This document shows, in pieces, positions 5,914 to 6,897 of a stretch of DNA of 6,897 nucleotides. Origin of the DNA: Deltaproteobacteria bacterium (lineage in GTDB: Bacteria; Myxococcota_A; Polyangia; Polyangiales; Ga0077539); the NCBI GenBank assembly GCA_947494865.1, contig CANMAT010000195.1:1-6897 (forward strand), given 5' to 3'. The notes under the pieces are model-generated. The model made no database searches and was not told the DNA's origin. It saw nothing but the letters and a program-made list of their open reading frames with translations. Position numbers and translations under genes: made by a program. Each line of letters starts with the position of its first letter. Positions within the stretch are counted from its first letter, which is position 1.

Positions 5914-6864
5914 ATGACCATGCAGACCGACACCGAAACGCCCTTCTTTACCGTCATTACGCCGACCTACAACCGCGCCGCGATGATGGCGCGCGTGATG
6001 GGCAGCGTGCTCGCGCAAGACTACGCGAGCTGGGAGGTGATCGTCGCCGACGACTGCTCCACCGACGACACCGAGGCCGTGCTGCGAGCCTTCAACGACC
6101 CGCGCATTCGCTACGTGCGCCACGAGAAGAACCGCGGCCCCTGCGCGGCGCGCAACACCGCGGCGGCCGTGGCGCGGGGGCGCTGGCTCCTCATGCTCGA
6201 CAGCGATTTCGAACTGCTCCCCGGGGCGATGCGCACGCTCGCGAAGCGCTGCGAGGAGGCGCCCGCGATCGTGGGCAACGTGGCGTCGGTGATGTCATGG
6301 GACAACGGCCCGCCCACGCCGACGCCCCTGCCCGAGCGCGAGCTGTACCTGAAGTACCCCGAGTTTCTGCGGTGGGCCTCGACGCTCACGGTGACCGAGT
6401 ATTTCAACTGCGTGCGCCGCGAGGTCTTCGACGTGGTGCGCTACCCCGAGGGGCGCGCGTACGAGTCGGAGTTCACCCTCAACCTCGTGAAGCGCTTCGA
6501 CTTCATGCTGCTCGTCGACCGCGCGTGCCTCGCGCACACCGACGCGCGCGACCGGCTCACCCGCGGCCCGGCCCTCTTGCGCATGGGGCGCCTGTTGCGT
6601 GACGCGCCCGACTGGTCGGAGAGCGTCACGGGCATTCTGCGCGACCACGGCGAGGCGATGCGCGCGGCCTCGCCCGAGTACTTCGACCGCTACCTCGTGT
6701 ATTTGAGCAACCTGCGGCTCTTGAAGGGCGATCGCCGCGGCGCGCTCGAGGCCCTCGGCAGCGCGCGCGCCGCGGCCGTGATGAAGCCCCGCACGCTGCT
6801 GCTCGCGGGCATCGGCCTGCTCGATCGTCGGGTGCTCGCGCTGGCCCAGGGCCTGCGCTCGTAG
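5914..6864 (+). CDS. Family 2 glycosyltransferase
   Basis: A GT-A fold, family 2 inverting glycosyltransferase of 316 residues, expected to add a sugar from a nucleotide-sugar donor to a growing polysaccharide or lipid-linked glycan at the cytoplasmic face of the membrane. Seen: FFTVITPTYNRAAMM (11-25); WEVIVADDCSTDDT (40-53) with the UDP-binding Asp46-Asp47; NRGPCAARNTA (73-83); and the metal-binding DxD as LMLDSDFE with Asp96 and Asp98. The position where GT2 enzymes usually show an ED catalytic-base motif reads YESEF (183-187). The C-terminal 70 residues are helical, with no membrane segment. Three starts are possible: TTG 5893, ATG 5914 and ATG 5920. None has a clear ribosome site; ATG 5914 is preferred over TTG because the fold begins about ten residues later. 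Donor and acceptor cannot be read from sequence. It is divergent from the acetyltransferase and probably part of the same glycan locus. Confidence 0.93.
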   Translation: MTMQTDTETPFFTVITPTYNRAAMMARVMGSVLAQDYASWEVIVADDCSTDDTEAVLRAFNDPRIRYVRHEKNRGPCAARNTAAAVARGRWLLMLDSDFELLPGAMRTLAKRCEEAPAIVGNVASVMSWDNGPPTPTPLPERELYLKYPEFLRWASTLTVTEYFNCVRREVFDVVRYPEGRAYESEFTLNLVKRFDFMLLVDRACLAHTDARDRLTRGPALLRMGRLLRDAPDWSESVTGILRDHGEAMRAASPEYFDRYLVYLSNLRLLKGDRRGALEALGSARAAAVMKPRTLLLAGIGLLDRRVLALAQGLRS

Positions 6865-6897
6865 TCGGGCTGAGAGGGCGGAGTCGCTCAGACCTCG

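Noticed and set aside
5893..5921. TTGACG as a -35 box for the glycosyltransferase
   Set aside because: At 17 bp spacing the -10 would be GACCAT, a poor match, and transcription would start after the start codons.
6868..6894. Possible terminator hairpin after the glycosyltransferase (CTGAG/CTCAG arms)
   Set aside because: The stem is only 5 bp (7 with a bulge) with a 12-base loop and no T-tract, and the window ends there.

Overview
The window is very GC-rich, with strong G/C preference at third codon positions, and encodes a Hanks-type Ser/Thr kinase, a LysR regulator and glycan-assembly genes. That mix, with few clear Shine-Dalgarno sites, suggests a large-genome bacterium of the Myxococcota (Polyangia-like). 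This is an inference from gene content and composition; there is no rRNA or other marker gene. I found no tRNA, rRNA, CRISPR array, insertion sequence or phage gene.

Left half, all on the minus strand and transcribed right to left: a zinc-dependent medium-chain dehydrogenase (2991 to 2044), a LysR-type regulator (2041 to 1148), a HAD-family hydrolase (1126 to 356), then the first 83 codons of a Ser/Thr protein kinase that runs off the left edge (250 to 1). The first three are spaced by 2 and 21 bp and look like one operon. The kinase is set apart by 105 bp, and a perfect 9-bp inverted repeat sits directly against its start codon.

Right half, strands alternating: a two-domain protein with a formyltransferase-like N-terminus and a beta-propeller related to the N-terminal domain of plant GINT1 (3070 to 4644, plus); a tandem-GNAT acetyltransferase (5796 to 4645, minus); and a family 2 glycosyltransferase (5914 to 6864, plus). 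This combination is typical of surface-polysaccharide or glycolipid assembly loci. The propeller protein and the acetyltransferase converge with their stop codons directly adjacent. Two short divergent intergenic regions (2992-3069 and 5797-5913) must hold the promoters, and both carry small repeats that could be operators.

The most interesting item is the propeller protein: its formyltransferase-like part lacks the usual catalytic Asn, and its propeller has no GT64 domain, so the reaction it performs is unknown. Other points to follow up are the HAD protein with Ala in place of the motif II Ser/Thr, the zero-gap convergent pair, and the hairpin at the kinase start. All coding regions are accounted for and no gene-free stretch exceeds 120 bp.
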